NCBI GenBank assembly: GCA_964639885.1
Contig: CAZXEH010000008.1
Location: 12,112-76,111, forward strand
Direction: 5' to 3'
DNA length: 64,000 bases
Origin: JAGNLA01 sp964639885
GTDB lineage: Bacteria > Caldisericota > Caldisericia > JAAYUI01
The translations under genes and the position numbers were made by a program. Below are positions 53,564 through 62,128 of the stretch, piece after piece. The first letter of the stretch is position 1. Every line of letters starts with the position of its first letter. The notes below the pieces were generated by a model, which was not told the DNA's origin, ran no database searches, and saw nothing but the letters and a program-made list of their open reading frames with translations.

Positions 53564-55177
53564 ATGGGAAAGAAAACGCTTTTTTTGGTGATGGGAGTTG
53601 CCCTTTTGCTCGCCTCCTGCGGGATAAAGACCAGCCTTGTATACACATGGAAGCCTGTTTCAGGAATTGTTGATGATGCTTTTAAGCTGCCAAACGGAGA
53701 TGTGCTTGTAACAACAAAGGATGAGGAATATTCACTCAGTGACAAAGCCTACGTTCTGAACAGGCAGGGCAAGGTCGCCATCCAGTTTGAAAAATGCTCT
53801 GAACCAAAAATTATGAACGATATGCTGTGCGTATGGTTCAACAATGAAGACAAAACCAGATTCTACGACCTTCAAAGCTACAAATTGGTTTGCACGGTAA
53901 ACGGCTTTGTAGCGAATGTGAAAACCGAAGACAGGAATTTTATCTCGGTTTACGTAACTGAAGAAAACACTTTTCTGATCAAGACTGATCCCACAGGAGT
54001 TGTCAAGTGGGCTGATTCACTGGATAGCGTGTCAGTTGACCGTGTTCTGGTTCAGGATAACAAGATTCTGGTTGGATGCCCCGAAAGTATTAATAAGCCA
54101 TATCTACTGATTGGTGTTGGCGATTATTCAAGTTACTCTGGGCATATATACAGGGATTATGCGCATAAGCCAAGCGATGAGATTGAAGAAGAATTCGAAT
54201 ATTACGTTTTTACAGTAGATTACCAGACCGGTGAGAGGTTGTCAAAAAAGAGCATCAAACTTGCAACAGGCGTTCAACTTGAATTTTCGTTCAGAAAAGA
54301 GTTAATGATAAAGGAGTATAAGAGCGAATTTTCTATGTACAATCTTGTAGACTGCAGGACAATTTGGTCGATTAAGGATCAATTGACAAGAATCGAACCA
54401 AACAATTCATTCACATATGCCATAGCTTCGCCAAAGCAAAACCAGGGGTTTACAAGGCTGATGGATATGAAAACCGGATCGCTCCTGCCAGAGGTTAACC
54501 CGGATTACTACCCATTCATGTTCCATCCATCATCAAAAAATGTTGTTCTCGTAGGCCACGCAGCAAAAGACGACAAAAAGGATTCACATTATCTGTTCTC
54601 AGCCCTTGATCCCGAAACCGGCAAGGTTTTGTGGGATAAGAAAATGAATTCGCTTCAAGTGGATGATCTCAGGGATCACGAAACTCATTTTGTAACATTG
54701 AAAAATCCTCAAACAGGCATCATCCATACCCATGAGTGCATCTTCCTGTCTGAAAAGATGGACACATATGACAGGATTGAGCTGGTTGATGTGGAAAATG
54801 GACAAACCCTGTGGCAGATGAACAAAGACCACAACACTTTGCTCTATGAATGCCAAATTGTCGGCAACGACATTGTGCTGGTTTACAAATCAAGAATGGA
54901 AAAGGTGGATATAGCAACCGGAATAATCAAAAGACGATTCTGGTCGGACGAAGGTTTTGTCGGATTTGACACGCCTGACTATCCGGGTTCGTCTCGATAC
55001 ATCAAGGACGGGCTAATGATTGTGAGATACAAAGATCATTCCGAACTATTCGATCTAAACTCCTTCGAATCGGTGATGAAAACAGATAACGAATTTTCAT
55101 TCAAAAAAACATCGGAAGACACAATTCTTTTCTGGAACGCAAAAAACCTTTACAGGTACGACATCGTTGAAAAATAA
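53564..55177 (+). CDS. PQQ-propeller lipoprotein, tandem copy 1
   Basis: This 537-residue exported lipoprotein starts MGKKTLFL with lipobox LASC (Cys19). The mature part is a beta-propeller of PQQ-like blades (ALDPETGKVLWDKKM, LVDVENGQTLWQMNKD). The start at 53564 was preferred over an ATG 9 nt upstream because it aligns with the start of the paralogue downstream and has TAAAAT 7 nt before it (no SD). The neighbouring paralogue has almost the same length. The function is unknown; propellers of this type often serve as assembly scaffolds or sensors in the envelope. Confidence 0.78.
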   Translation: MGKKTLFLVMGVALLLASCGIKTSLVYTWKPVSGIVDDAFKLPNGDVLVTTKDEEYSLSDKAYVLNRQGKVAIQFEKCSEPKIMNDMLCVWFNNEDKTRFYDLQSYKLVCTVNGFVANVKTEDRNFISVYVTEENTFLIKTDPTGVVKWADSLDSVSVDRVLVQDNKILVGCPESINKPYLLIGVGDYSSYSGHIYRDYAHKPSDEIEEEFEYYVFTVDYQTGERLSKKSIKLATGVQLEFSFRKELMIKEYKSEFSMYNLVDCRTIWSIKDQLTRIEPNNSFTYAIASPKQNQGFTRLMDMKTGSLLPEVNPDYYPFMFHPSSKNVVLVGHAAKDDKKDSHYLFSALDPETGKVLWDKKMNSLQVDDLRDHETHFVTLKNPQTGIIHTHECIFLSEKMDTYDRIELVDVENGQTLWQMNKDHNTLLYECQIVGNDIVLVYKSRMEKVDIATGIIKRRFWSDEGFVGFDTPDYPGSSRYIKDGLMIVRYKDHSELFDLNSFESVMKTDNEFSFKKTSEDTILFWNAKNLYRYDIVEK

Positions 55178-55215
55178 GCCAAGTCGGAAAAATTGAACAC
55201 ATGAAGAGGAGTAGC

Positions 55216-56826
55216 ATGGGAAAAAGAACAATCGGGGCAATGGCGGTAATCTGTCTGGTTTTATCGGGGATTTCGTGCAGCTCACCCGTGGTTATTGACA
55301 ATTACACCGTCAGCTCAGACCACGACATAATGCAGGCATTTGCAGGCAAAGGTGGGGATGTATACGTGACTGTCAGGAGCAAGGATCCTGAAGTTGAAGG
55401 TTATTCCACGCTCAGAATCGGTGAGAGTGGTGAACCGATCTGGCGTTTCAAGTCCAGCACAATACCAGAGCTTCAAAATGGTGTGTTTTGCAGCCAATAC
55501 AAGGATGTTGCCGAGCTTTTCGACCCTGTGACAGGCAAACTCCTCTCAAAAATCGATGGAATCTTGATTGAAAAAGAGTTCGACGGCAAGAGCCTATTTT
55601 TCCAAACGAAAGACAAAAATGTAAAACTCATAAAAACCGATTTGCAGGGCAAGGTTTTATGGGAGGTTGGGCTTGGGGATGTCGAAATTTCTAACATTGT
55701 TCTTTCTGATGACAAGCTGGTGTTCAACAGCATCAATTCCGGTTATTCAATTTCGATGCATAGCAGCGATTATTTATCGGAAGATAGTGACAACAAGGAA
55801 CCAAAAAACACCAGCTACACTTTTATGAAATTGGATAACAGCAAACATGATTTGCCAACCGTTGTTGCCGTAAATATGCTTGATTACGAAACTGGTAAGT
55901 TGACAAAGAAATTTCCTGTCCAGTGCAGGGAAGAAATAAAAATTGATTATACCGAAAACAAAAAGTACGAGTTGCTCGACAACAATGACAAAACAATCTT
56001 GCTTGACATGTCCAGCCTTGAACCGTTGTGGGAAAAGGAGTCAGGCAATATGGATTATTACAACACAAATAACTCTGCAACCTACATGCTTAGCAGAGAA
56101 TATGATGATGATGGCGACGAAGTGTTGATGATGTACAACCTGAAAACCGGTGAAAAATTGTGGAAAAACAAAATCATAAAAGGATCATCAGGAAGAGTTG
56201 GAGTCTTCGGTGATTATTCCATCGTTGAATCACACGTCAATCCGCTCCCGGTCAAAGTGGTGGCTTTCAACAATGCTGACGGCAGGATTCTTTGGGAAAA
56301 ACCCCTGTCAATTACATCTTCATACAGAAACACAGGTTCAAACCTGATGACCTCGAAGCTGCAAAAGGCCGAAAAAGATTATCTGGTTTTGTCGGATTTC
56401 GGCAGTAAGCAGGAAAAAATCCTGCTGGTTGACCCGCGTTCCGGCAAAGAAGAGTTCAGCTTTTTCCTCCCCAAGAAGGACGGGAATATCAAAGATATAT
56501 GCGTCTCTGACGGCAAGGTCTGTGTGGTTTATTACAACGGAGCGGTTTTGTACAACCTGAAATCCGGATTTAAGGTTGCCCAGGTGAAATATCTTGAAGG
56601 CACCACATCGGCAGGTGTAACGAATTTGTTTGCAGAATTCGGCCCTTACGTCAAAAATGGTCTGATAATCATAAAATCTCCCGATGGCCTGGTTGCTTAT
56701 GACATGATGACCCTCAGGCAGCTTTTGAACACGGTCGGAACCGGCTTGCATCGTTACGTGTTCGGCAACAACTCGTTAATCCTCTGGTCTTACGGTGCTG
56801 TCAAAACCGCTTCGCTGGCAAGGTGA
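55216..56826 (+). CDS. PQQ-propeller lipoprotein, tandem copy 2
   Basis: This 536-residue paralogue of the preceding gene starts MGKRTIGAMA and has a lipobox region ending at Cys21 (LSGISC). Blades include MYNLKTGEKLWKNKI, AFNNADGRILWEKPL and LVDPRSGKEEFSFF. The SD gaggag is placed for the ATG at 55216 rather than for the ATG at 55201. It lies 38 nt after copy 1 and converges on a small gene, with 4 nt between stop codons. Confidence 0.8.
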   Translation: MGKRTIGAMAVICLVLSGISCSSPVVIDNYTVSSDHDIMQAFAGKGGDVYVTVRSKDPEVEGYSTLRIGESGEPIWRFKSSTIPELQNGVFCSQYKDVAELFDPVTGKLLSKIDGILIEKEFDGKSLFFQTKDKNVKLIKTDLQGKVLWEVGLGDVEISNIVLSDDKLVFNSINSGYSISMHSSDYLSEDSDNKEPKNTSYTFMKLDNSKHDLPTVVAVNMLDYETGKLTKKFPVQCREEIKIDYTENKKYELLDNNDKTILLDMSSLEPLWEKESGNMDYYNTNNSATYMLSREYDDDGDEVLMMYNLKTGEKLWKNKIIKGSSGRVGVFGDYSIVESHVNPLPVKVVAFNNADGRILWEKPLSITSSYRNTGSNLMTSKLQKAEKDYLVLSDFGSKQEKILLVDPRSGKEEFSFFLPKKDGNIKDICVSDGKVCVVYYNGAVLYNLKSGFKVAQVKYLEGTTSAGVTNLFAEFGPYVKNGLIIIKSPDGLVAYDMMTLRQLLNTVGTGLHRYVFGNNSLILWSYGAVKTASLAR

Positions 56827-56830
56827 TTGG

Positions 56831-57040
56831 TTATTTCCCCAGCTGTGATCTCACTTTTGCCCAAAGGTTTTCATCGTTAATAACCGGTTTGAGCGCTTTC
56901 CAAACCTCGGGGCAGTGCGCTTCAGGCATTCCAAGGGCAGCCCTTATGGCAAGGTCAAACGCCTTCTTCTGCTTTTTGTCCGTTTCGTCGATGCCAAATT
57001 CGGGAAACCTGTCTTTCAGATGCCTCAGATAACAGCTCAT
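56831..57040 (-). CDS. Small conserved protein of unknown function
   Basis: This 69-residue soluble protein is largely helical: MSCYLRHLKDRFPEFGI ... KKAFDLAIRAALG ... CPEVWKALKPVI. The YLRH.KD start and the C-terminal CP..W..LK pattern resemble short uncharacterised proteins found in several archaea and bacteria, a recollection that I cannot check here. The start at 57040 has SD aaggagg at good distance; a longer frame lacks one. Confidence 0.65.
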   Translation of the reverse strand: MSCYLRHLKDRFPEFGIDETDKKQKKAFDLAIRAALGMPEAHCPEVWKALKPVINDENLWAKVRSQLGK

Positions 57041-57149
57041 TTTTAGCCTCCTTGGTAACAGATGGTAGTCTGGCAACAACTTTTGGCAAGCCCCGTCCTT
57101 TGCTTGAAGAAGCGCGCCATTTCTGCTAACATGCCCTGTGGAGGTTTTG

Positions 57150-58994
57150 ATGAACTCTGATAGAAAGCTCTACATGAAACCAGGCACCTGGGTGATCTTC
57201 TCTGGACTTGTCTTTGTCATTCTGCTTTTTCTGCTCGTTACAACCGGAACAAGAACCACCGAGCCGGTCACAACAATTGAGATCATCACAAAACCGCCCA
57301 ACGCCACAGTCTATTGGAACGGTGCCGAGAAAGGCGCCTCGCCCATTACCATACAGTCAAAGGGAAGGCTTTCCGGTTCACTGGTCATAAGGATGCCGGG
57401 CTACAAGTCGATTGACAGGCAGCTTGCCCTCGAATCCGGAAAATCACAACGCATCAGGTACGATCTTGAATTTGAGACCATGATGAAAGTTGAATCCGAC
57501 CCAATCGGTGCAAAAATCTACGTCGACGGCAAATTCTGGGGTTCAACGCCGATGACTTTCGACGGACTTGTCTCACCAGGCAACCACGAAGTAAGAATCG
57601 ACGACACTGAATACTGTTTTGGCGAAGTTTCAAAAAAGATCGTGCTCGTTGAAAAGCAGAGGCTGGACATCAAGGAGGTACTCCCAAAACTCAGCCTCGT
57701 GACAATCACCAGCAATCCCAAAGGCGCAACCGTTTCGGCAAATGGCAAGGAATGGGGTGTTACACCGCTTTCAAAGTGTGTTCCACTTGGAAAATACAAA
57801 GTGAAGTTTGAAAAGAAGGGTTTGGTCGCCGAGGAGCGGGACATCGAAATAAAGGAAGATTTCTCCTTCACAGTCAGAATGTACGATCCAGGCTCCTACA
57901 AACTCAAGGACTCGTACACGGTCACAGTCAATCAGAAAGATGCAAAAATAACCATGATCGCCATGGCAGCCGGCAATCCACCACAGGTTGTTGGAAAACC
58001 GGTTTTGTTTGACAAGGACAACATTTCGGTTGCAAAGGAAGAGATGTTCAAAATGGCCGGCATCGACCAGCAACCGTTTGCATACATCATCATGGCAACA
58101 AAGGAAGGTTTTGCGCCGGCGATTGTCCAGGCGAACGAACCTGGTGAGTACAACCTTGTAATGCAGGGCATTTCTGGTCTTTCCACCCAGCTTCAGGCAA
58201 AGTACAAGGAATATTCGTCACTTGACAGCCCAAATCCAAGGCCGATGTCAAGCCCTGATGGTAAATTCACAATCACAGTCAACGACAAAAACGCAATGCT
58301 CTCCGATGGTTCCATAAACAAGGAGCTGTACCTGCCAAATGAAACCGAACCATCAAACAACAGCTTTGCCTGGAACCCTGACAGCACAGGGGTTTACTAC
58401 TTCCGCAACAACAAAGGCGCAAGAGAGCTTGTAAGAGTGAACTTCACCGATTTCAAGGAAACCGTTCTAGACACCATAAACCCGAAGGACTTCTTCTGGA
58501 CAAAAACTTTCCCGCCCGACATCCTGTTCCAGTGTATGACGGCGCTCTGCTACGATTCAGGCATTCTTTACTACCTTGTTCCCGGAGGCAACCAGAAACA
58601 GATGTCACTTGCATCCATTAAAGCCTCTGGTGGTGAAAGGCGCGTCATCTCCCGTGACCTTCTTCCGCTTGCCGACCTTTACTATCTTTGGATGGACAGG
58701 CCTGATGTGCTCAAGATTGGCGGAGTGTTCCCGGGCAGCAAGTACGCTGAAGGCTTGTTCGACCTTGCAGCAAAACAGCCGATAAACATCAAGCTGACGA
58801 CACCGGACAAAATGAAGGTTGGAAACTACAAGGTTCTAGAGTCGGAGTTCGTGATGTATGAGGCTATGCACGCCGTCGACTTTACCGAAGGAAACTTTAT
58901 GGTCGCAATCAGGCTTTATCCGAAACTCGACGGTCTTTTCCTGTTTGAGAAGGCTTCAGGGTACTTCGAATTGCTTGGTGTGGTGGCAAAGTAG
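57150..58994 (+). CDS. Membrane-anchored PEGA-repeat protein
   Basis: This 614-residue protein has one N-terminal anchor helix (WVIFSGLVFVILLFLLVTTG). Three PEGA domains follow: ITKPPNATVYWNGAEKGASP, then VESDPIGAKIYVDGKFWGST, then ITSNPKGATVSANGKEWGVT (about residues 48-250). The C-terminal 300 residues are beta-rich and propeller-like (SPDGKFTITVNDKNAML, NPDSTGVYYFRN). PEGA domains occur in envelope proteins. The ATG at 57150 has SD ggagg 5 nt upstream; the GTG at 57138 overlaps that SD. Confidence 0.84.
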   Translation: MNSDRKLYMKPGTWVIFSGLVFVILLFLLVTTGTRTTEPVTTIEIITKPPNATVYWNGAEKGASPITIQSKGRLSGSLVIRMPGYKSIDRQLALESGKSQRIRYDLEFETMMKVESDPIGAKIYVDGKFWGSTPMTFDGLVSPGNHEVRIDDTEYCFGEVSKKIVLVEKQRLDIKEVLPKLSLVTITSNPKGATVSANGKEWGVTPLSKCVPLGKYKVKFEKKGLVAEERDIEIKEDFSFTVRMYDPGSYKLKDSYTVTVNQKDAKITMIAMAAGNPPQVVGKPVLFDKDNISVAKEEMFKMAGIDQQPFAYIIMATKEGFAPAIVQANEPGEYNLVMQGISGLSTQLQAKYKEYSSLDSPNPRPMSSPDGKFTITVNDKNAMLSDGSINKELYLPNETEPSNNSFAWNPDSTGVYYFRNNKGARELVRVNFTDFKETVLDTINPKDFFWTKTFPPDILFQCMTALCYDSGILYYLVPGGNQKQMSLASIKASGGERRVISRDLLPLADLYYLWMDRPDVLKIGGVFPGSKYAEGLFDLAAKQPINIKLTTPDKMKVGNYKVLESEFVMYEAMHAVDFTEGNFMVAIRLYPKLDGLFLFEKASGYFELLGVVAK

Positions 58995-59530
58995 GCTTTA
59001 TATAAAAATTGTTGAACTCCCTCACCCTTAATCCCTCTCCCAGACTGCGTCCGGGCGAGGGAAATCTGCCAAAATCCTTCGCCCGCGTCAGCGGGAGAAG
59101 GTGGCTGAAAGCCGGATGAGGGAGTTTTAACGGCTCCGCCGATAAAGAACTGAGCCACTTGACTTGTGTTGTTTTGAAATCGCGGAGCAAGTCCGCCGAT
59201 TTCTTTCAGTCAAAGTGGTGATGATAAGAAAAATCAGTATCTTTGCCTCCATTATGAAGGAAGGTGGCTCGAAGTGCCGGAGGGTTTATTAATGCCTCAA
59301 ACATTATTTGGGAGCGCCATATAATCCCCCTGTATCCCCCTTGATAAGGGGGATAAAACAAAGATAAAAATTACAGAATCCTTCTCCCGAAACGAAGTTT
59401 TGGGAGAAGGTGGCTGAAAGCCGGATGAGGGAGTTTTAACGGCTCCGCCAATATAAAACTGGGCCTCTTGATCATTCTTACACTGAAACAACTGGCAAAG
59501 CCATATGATTTCACGCATTCTGAGTGGTCA
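58995..59530. repeat. Mosaic of palindromic intergenic repeats, copy B
   Basis: This 536-nt non-coding stretch is made of the same modules as 37129-37655: CCCTCACCCTTAATCC...GGGCGAGGG (59019-59061); CCTTC...GGGAGAAGG plus TGGCTGAAAGCCGGATGAGG twice (59076-59122 and 59380-59430); CGGCTCCGCC (59129 and 59439); a GCCTCC...GGAGGG block (59247-59285); CCCCCTTGATAAGGGGGAT (59336-59354); and CTGGCAAAGCCATATGATTT (59491-59510). The hairpin cores differ in sequence but stay palindromic. Confidence 0.8.
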
Positions 59531-59532
59531 CA

Positions 59533-59567
59533 ATGAAAAAAAGAAACCGTGGATTTATTCCACGGTC
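59533..59567 (-). terminator. Terminator of hsp20
   Basis: The stem ACCGTGG/CCACGGT with a 7-nt loop, read on the minus strand, is followed by a T-rich run (complement of 59534-59545). Confidence 0.75.
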
Positions 59568-59616
59568 TCAAGTCATCCATATTTAATGTGATTAGTGTTT
59601 TGTCAGGGAAACGCGC

Positions 59617-60057
59617 TTACTTCTGTTTTATCTCGATCCTCTTCGACCTTGCCTCTTCCGATTTTGGAAGGGTGAGGGTCAGGATGCCGTCCCTGTAGTC
59701 GCTGTCGGCCTTTTCGATCTGAATTGGGAACGGAAGCATGGCCGATCTTTCGAATTTTCCGTAATAAACCTCGCGAACATGGTGGGCTTTTTCCTTGCGC
59801 TCCTCTTCGATCCTGGATTCACCAGAAATTGTGAGCACGTTGTCCTGGACGGTGACATTGATGTCTTCAGGCTTCATGCCAGGGATTGCCGCCTTGATCA
59901 TGAGGTTGTTGCCGTCTTCCCAGATATCAAGCGGAATTGGCTCAAACCCTTCCACGTTCCTGAAAACTGACCTTGGCCAGGAAACTGCATCCTCAAACAT
60001 TCTGCCCATGACCTCTCTGACGTTGTCGTTCATTGGTCTCCATCTTACTAATGCCAT
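59617..60057 (-). CDS. hsp20: Hsp20-family small heat shock protein
   Basis: This 146-residue protein is a typical alpha-crystallin-domain chaperone that binds unfolding proteins and forms oligomers. The N-terminal arm (WRPMNDNVREVMGRMFED) precedes the domain (about 40-135): PLDIWEDGNNLMIKAAIPGM, then VLTISGESRIEEER, then RDGILTLTLPK, and the C-terminal I-x-I element RIEIKQK. SD aaggagg precedes the ATG. The promoter region contains nested TTGACA/TGTCAA dyads (60077-60148), suggesting a repressor. A terminator follows. Confidence 0.95.
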   Translation of the reverse strand: MALVRWRPMNDNVREVMGRMFEDAVSWPRSVFRNVEGFEPIPLDIWEDGNNLMIKAAIPGMKPEDINVTVQDNVLTISGESRIEEERKEKAHHVREVYYGKFERSAMLPFPIQIEKADSDYRDGILTLTLPKSEEARSKRIEIKQK

Positions 60058-60076
60058 ACTCTTATCCTCCTTGTTT

Positions 60077-60148
60077 TGTCAATCTCTTTTGAGGTTGACA
60101 AATTTTTATTTACAGTGTCAAATATACTTGACAGTAAATATTTGTCAA
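60077..60148 (-). promoter_or_regulatory. hsp20 promoter with nested dyad operators
   Basis: On the minus strand, TTGACA (60143-60148), a 16-nt spacer and TATATT (60121-60126) form a promoter. Half-sites TGTCAA/TTGACA recur at 60077, 60095, 60116, 60128 and 60143, making two palindromes (60095-60121 and 60128-60148). These are mirror images of each other about the -10 box. It does not match CIRCE or HAIR. Confidence 0.6.
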
Positions 60149-60270
60149 TAGGATTTGAAGGCCAATTGGTAAAGCAAAAATTAATAACGGAATAATCTCG
60201 ATTTGACGTAACTCTTGACAATCTTTATGGAAGTCCTTGATTGGTTGTAGGAATAATGTAGATTGTTGCC

Positions 60271-61482
60271 ATGAACCTTCCGGCTCTGAAAGAACGAAAC
60301 TTCAGGATTTTCCTCTCAACTCACGCAATGATGATGGTTGGCGACTGGCTCATCAGCCTCGCGATGATCTGGATGGCGTTCAGGATTACGAACAATCCTC
60401 TCCTGATGGGCATCGTGTCCTCGCTCTCTTCGCTTCCGCACCTGATTTTTTCGCCAATTGTCGGGCCTATTGCCGATACTTTCAACCGCAGGGTCGTGAT
60501 TTTCTGGGGTCAGCTCCTGATCGTTGTGCTTCTGCTGGTCTACTCGGTTTTATATTTCACAATTGGCATGAATTACCTGCTTGTTGCCCTTTTTGCCGGA
60601 CTTTACGGAACCCTTTGGGCCGTGATGAGTCCTTCGCTCTATGGGTTCACGTTTGACATGGTAGGCTCTGACTGCTATATAAACGCTAATTCGATAATCA
60701 GAATGGTGTTCAGTTTTGCAAGGATTGTCGGCCCACTCGTTGGCGGTTTTCTGTTTGAGCTTGCAGGCGGATGGGGTTGGTGCTTTCTGGTCGCGGGAGT
60801 GCTGATGATTCCAGAAGTTTTCATGCTCAGGACTATAAAGGTTGAATGCCCTGTAAAGGAAAAACGGGAACCATTCATAAAAAACTTCACATCAGGGTTC
60901 AGGCATCTCAGAGAAAAGCAGACCCCGCTTTACATGCTCTCAATAATCGCCCTTGCAGCCCTTTTTGGGTACAGTGGAAATCTGCTTGTTGCGCCAATTT
61001 GTGAGAAGGTGCTGGGTATGCCGTGGTTAAAAGGGGTTCTGAGTGCCATCCTTGGGATTGGTGCACTTGCCGGGTCAACCTTCATCTCCTTTGCAGCCAA
61101 CAAATCAAACGGAATCAAGATTTTCAGATTTTCAGCGATGTCATTCCCAATTTTTGGAATCATGATCGGCGTTTCCGTCTGGCTTAAAAACCCAGTTTTG
61201 ATTGGAATCTTCTACCTTGCCTTTGGTTCCATGATGGTCATGACCAACGTCATGGGTTCAAACCTCATGCCGTCGCTTGTTGACAAGGAGTATGTTGGCA
61301 GGAGTCTTGGTTTTTACAACGTCGCACTCATGGGAATACTTCCGTTCGGTGATTTCATTTCAGGCACGGTTTCGACGCTACTGGCCATTCCTCTTACAAT
61401 TGCAGGTTTGCACAGCCTTATTCTGGTTCCGATGGTGTTTCTGGTGTCGTTGTTGGGCAGAAACACAAAAACAATCCAGTAA
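60271..61482 (+). CDS. MFS transporter (MFS_3/effector type), paralogue 2
   Basis: This 403-residue, 12-helix transporter begins MNLPALKERNFRIFLSTHAM and has the loop SPIVGPIADTFNRRV near residue 62. It is similar along its length to 50053-51312, including the conserved Trp-Gly-Trp-Cys near residue 170. The substrate is unknown. The start is preceded by TAGATT 6 nt upstream and TTGATT 16 nt before that, without an SD, so the mRNA is probably leaderless. Confidence 0.85.
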   Translation: MNLPALKERNFRIFLSTHAMMMVGDWLISLAMIWMAFRITNNPLLMGIVSSLSSLPHLIFSPIVGPIADTFNRRVVIFWGQLLIVVLLLVYSVLYFTIGMNYLLVALFAGLYGTLWAVMSPSLYGFTFDMVGSDCYINANSIIRMVFSFARIVGPLVGGFLFELAGGWGWCFLVAGVLMIPEVFMLRTIKVECPVKEKREPFIKNFTSGFRHLREKQTPLYMLSIIALAALFGYSGNLLVAPICEKVLGMPWLKGVLSAILGIGALAGSTFISFAANKSNGIKIFRFSAMSFPIFGIMIGVSVWLKNPVLIGIFYLAFGSMMVMTNVMGSNLMPSLVDKEYVGRSLGFYNVALMGILPFGDFISGTVSTLLAIPLTIAGLHSLILVPMVFLVSLLGRNTKTIQ

Positions 61483-61498
61483 GCCTCTTTGCGTTTTT

Positions 61499-62032
61499 TT
61501 ATTGGCTGAGTTGACCCATCTTTTTGGCTAGCTCCAGCAGTGTTCCCTGTGATCTGACAAAGAAACGTTCAACAAAAAAACCAGTTTCGGGTCTAATTGG
61601 AAATCCAGGATTCGAACCATCCACCAAATTTTCAACAATTGAAAAGCTGCCTTGATTTGTTTTTATCTCAAGCTCAACAAGAATTCTGTAACCCATATTT
61701 GAATAGTTGGATCTGCCAGAAATAATCGAAAATTTATACCCTTGTGCTTCGATGCGTTCAAAATCCCAGCCTTTATATAGCTGGATTGTAAGCAGTTTAC
61801 CGTCTATGATAAAGTCCAAGTCAATATTTCTGCTTAGATTTACGATGGAAAGAATTGCAAAGATCAAGCAGATGACCGCAAATACAACGATAATCCACCA
61901 GTCATTAACCGATGCTGAAAACTGCTGGATGAACAGAAATGGAATGAGGGCAAAAAAACCACAGACAAAAGCAATCATGCCAAAGTTGAAGCTTTTCCCT
62001 CTTTCATAAACAATCCCCGAAATCTTTTCCAT
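61499..62032 (-). CDS. Two-helix membrane protein with C-terminal beta domain, paralogue 5
   Basis: This 177-residue protein begins MEKISGIVYERGKSF, has two membrane helices (about 18-38 and 45-65), then a beta domain (LDFIIDGKLLTIQLYKGWDF, YRILVELEIKTNQGSFSIV). The architecture and the 'D(G/N)..L.I' strand match the cluster at 47.5-49.8 kb, about 12 kb away. The C-terminal part RSQGTLLELAKKM parallels the PGTI... ends there. TATAAG lies 5 nt before the ATG. Confidence 0.68.
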   Translation of the reverse strand: MEKISGIVYERGKSFNFGMIAFVCGFFALIPFLFIQQFSASVNDWWIIVVFAVICLIFAILSIVNLSRNIDLDFIIDGKLLTIQLYKGWDFERIEAQGYKFSIISGRSNYSNMGYRILVELEIKTNQGSFSIVENLVDGSNPGFPIRPETGFFVERFFVRSQGTLLELAKKMGQLSQ

Positions 62033-62077
62033 AATCCCTTATACCCTCATTATCGCCATTTGTTTTCTAAAGAACAA

Positions 62078-62118
62078 CCTCGCCGTAAACGCAAATTCAG
62101 ATAACGTTTACGGCGAGG
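62078..62118 (-). terminator. Long hairpin terminator after the 62129 gene
   Basis: A perfect 14-bp stem (62078-62091/62105-62118) with a 13-nt loop is followed on the minus strand by TTGTTCTTT. It lies between two leftward genes. Confidence 0.75.
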
Positions 62119-62128
62119 AGCCTTTTGT

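Noticed and set aside
61605..61622. tRNA T-arm-like GGTTCGAATCC on the minus strand
   Set aside because: The flanking bases do not form a T-stem and there is no cloverleaf; it lies inside a protein-coding gene.
3895..62032. Archaeal origin of the contig, suggested by GatE and leaderless genes
   Set aside because: The hexamers pair with -35-like boxes at 16-17 nt, SD sites and lipoproteins are common, and HicBA, WYL and MgtA-type genes are bacterial in style.
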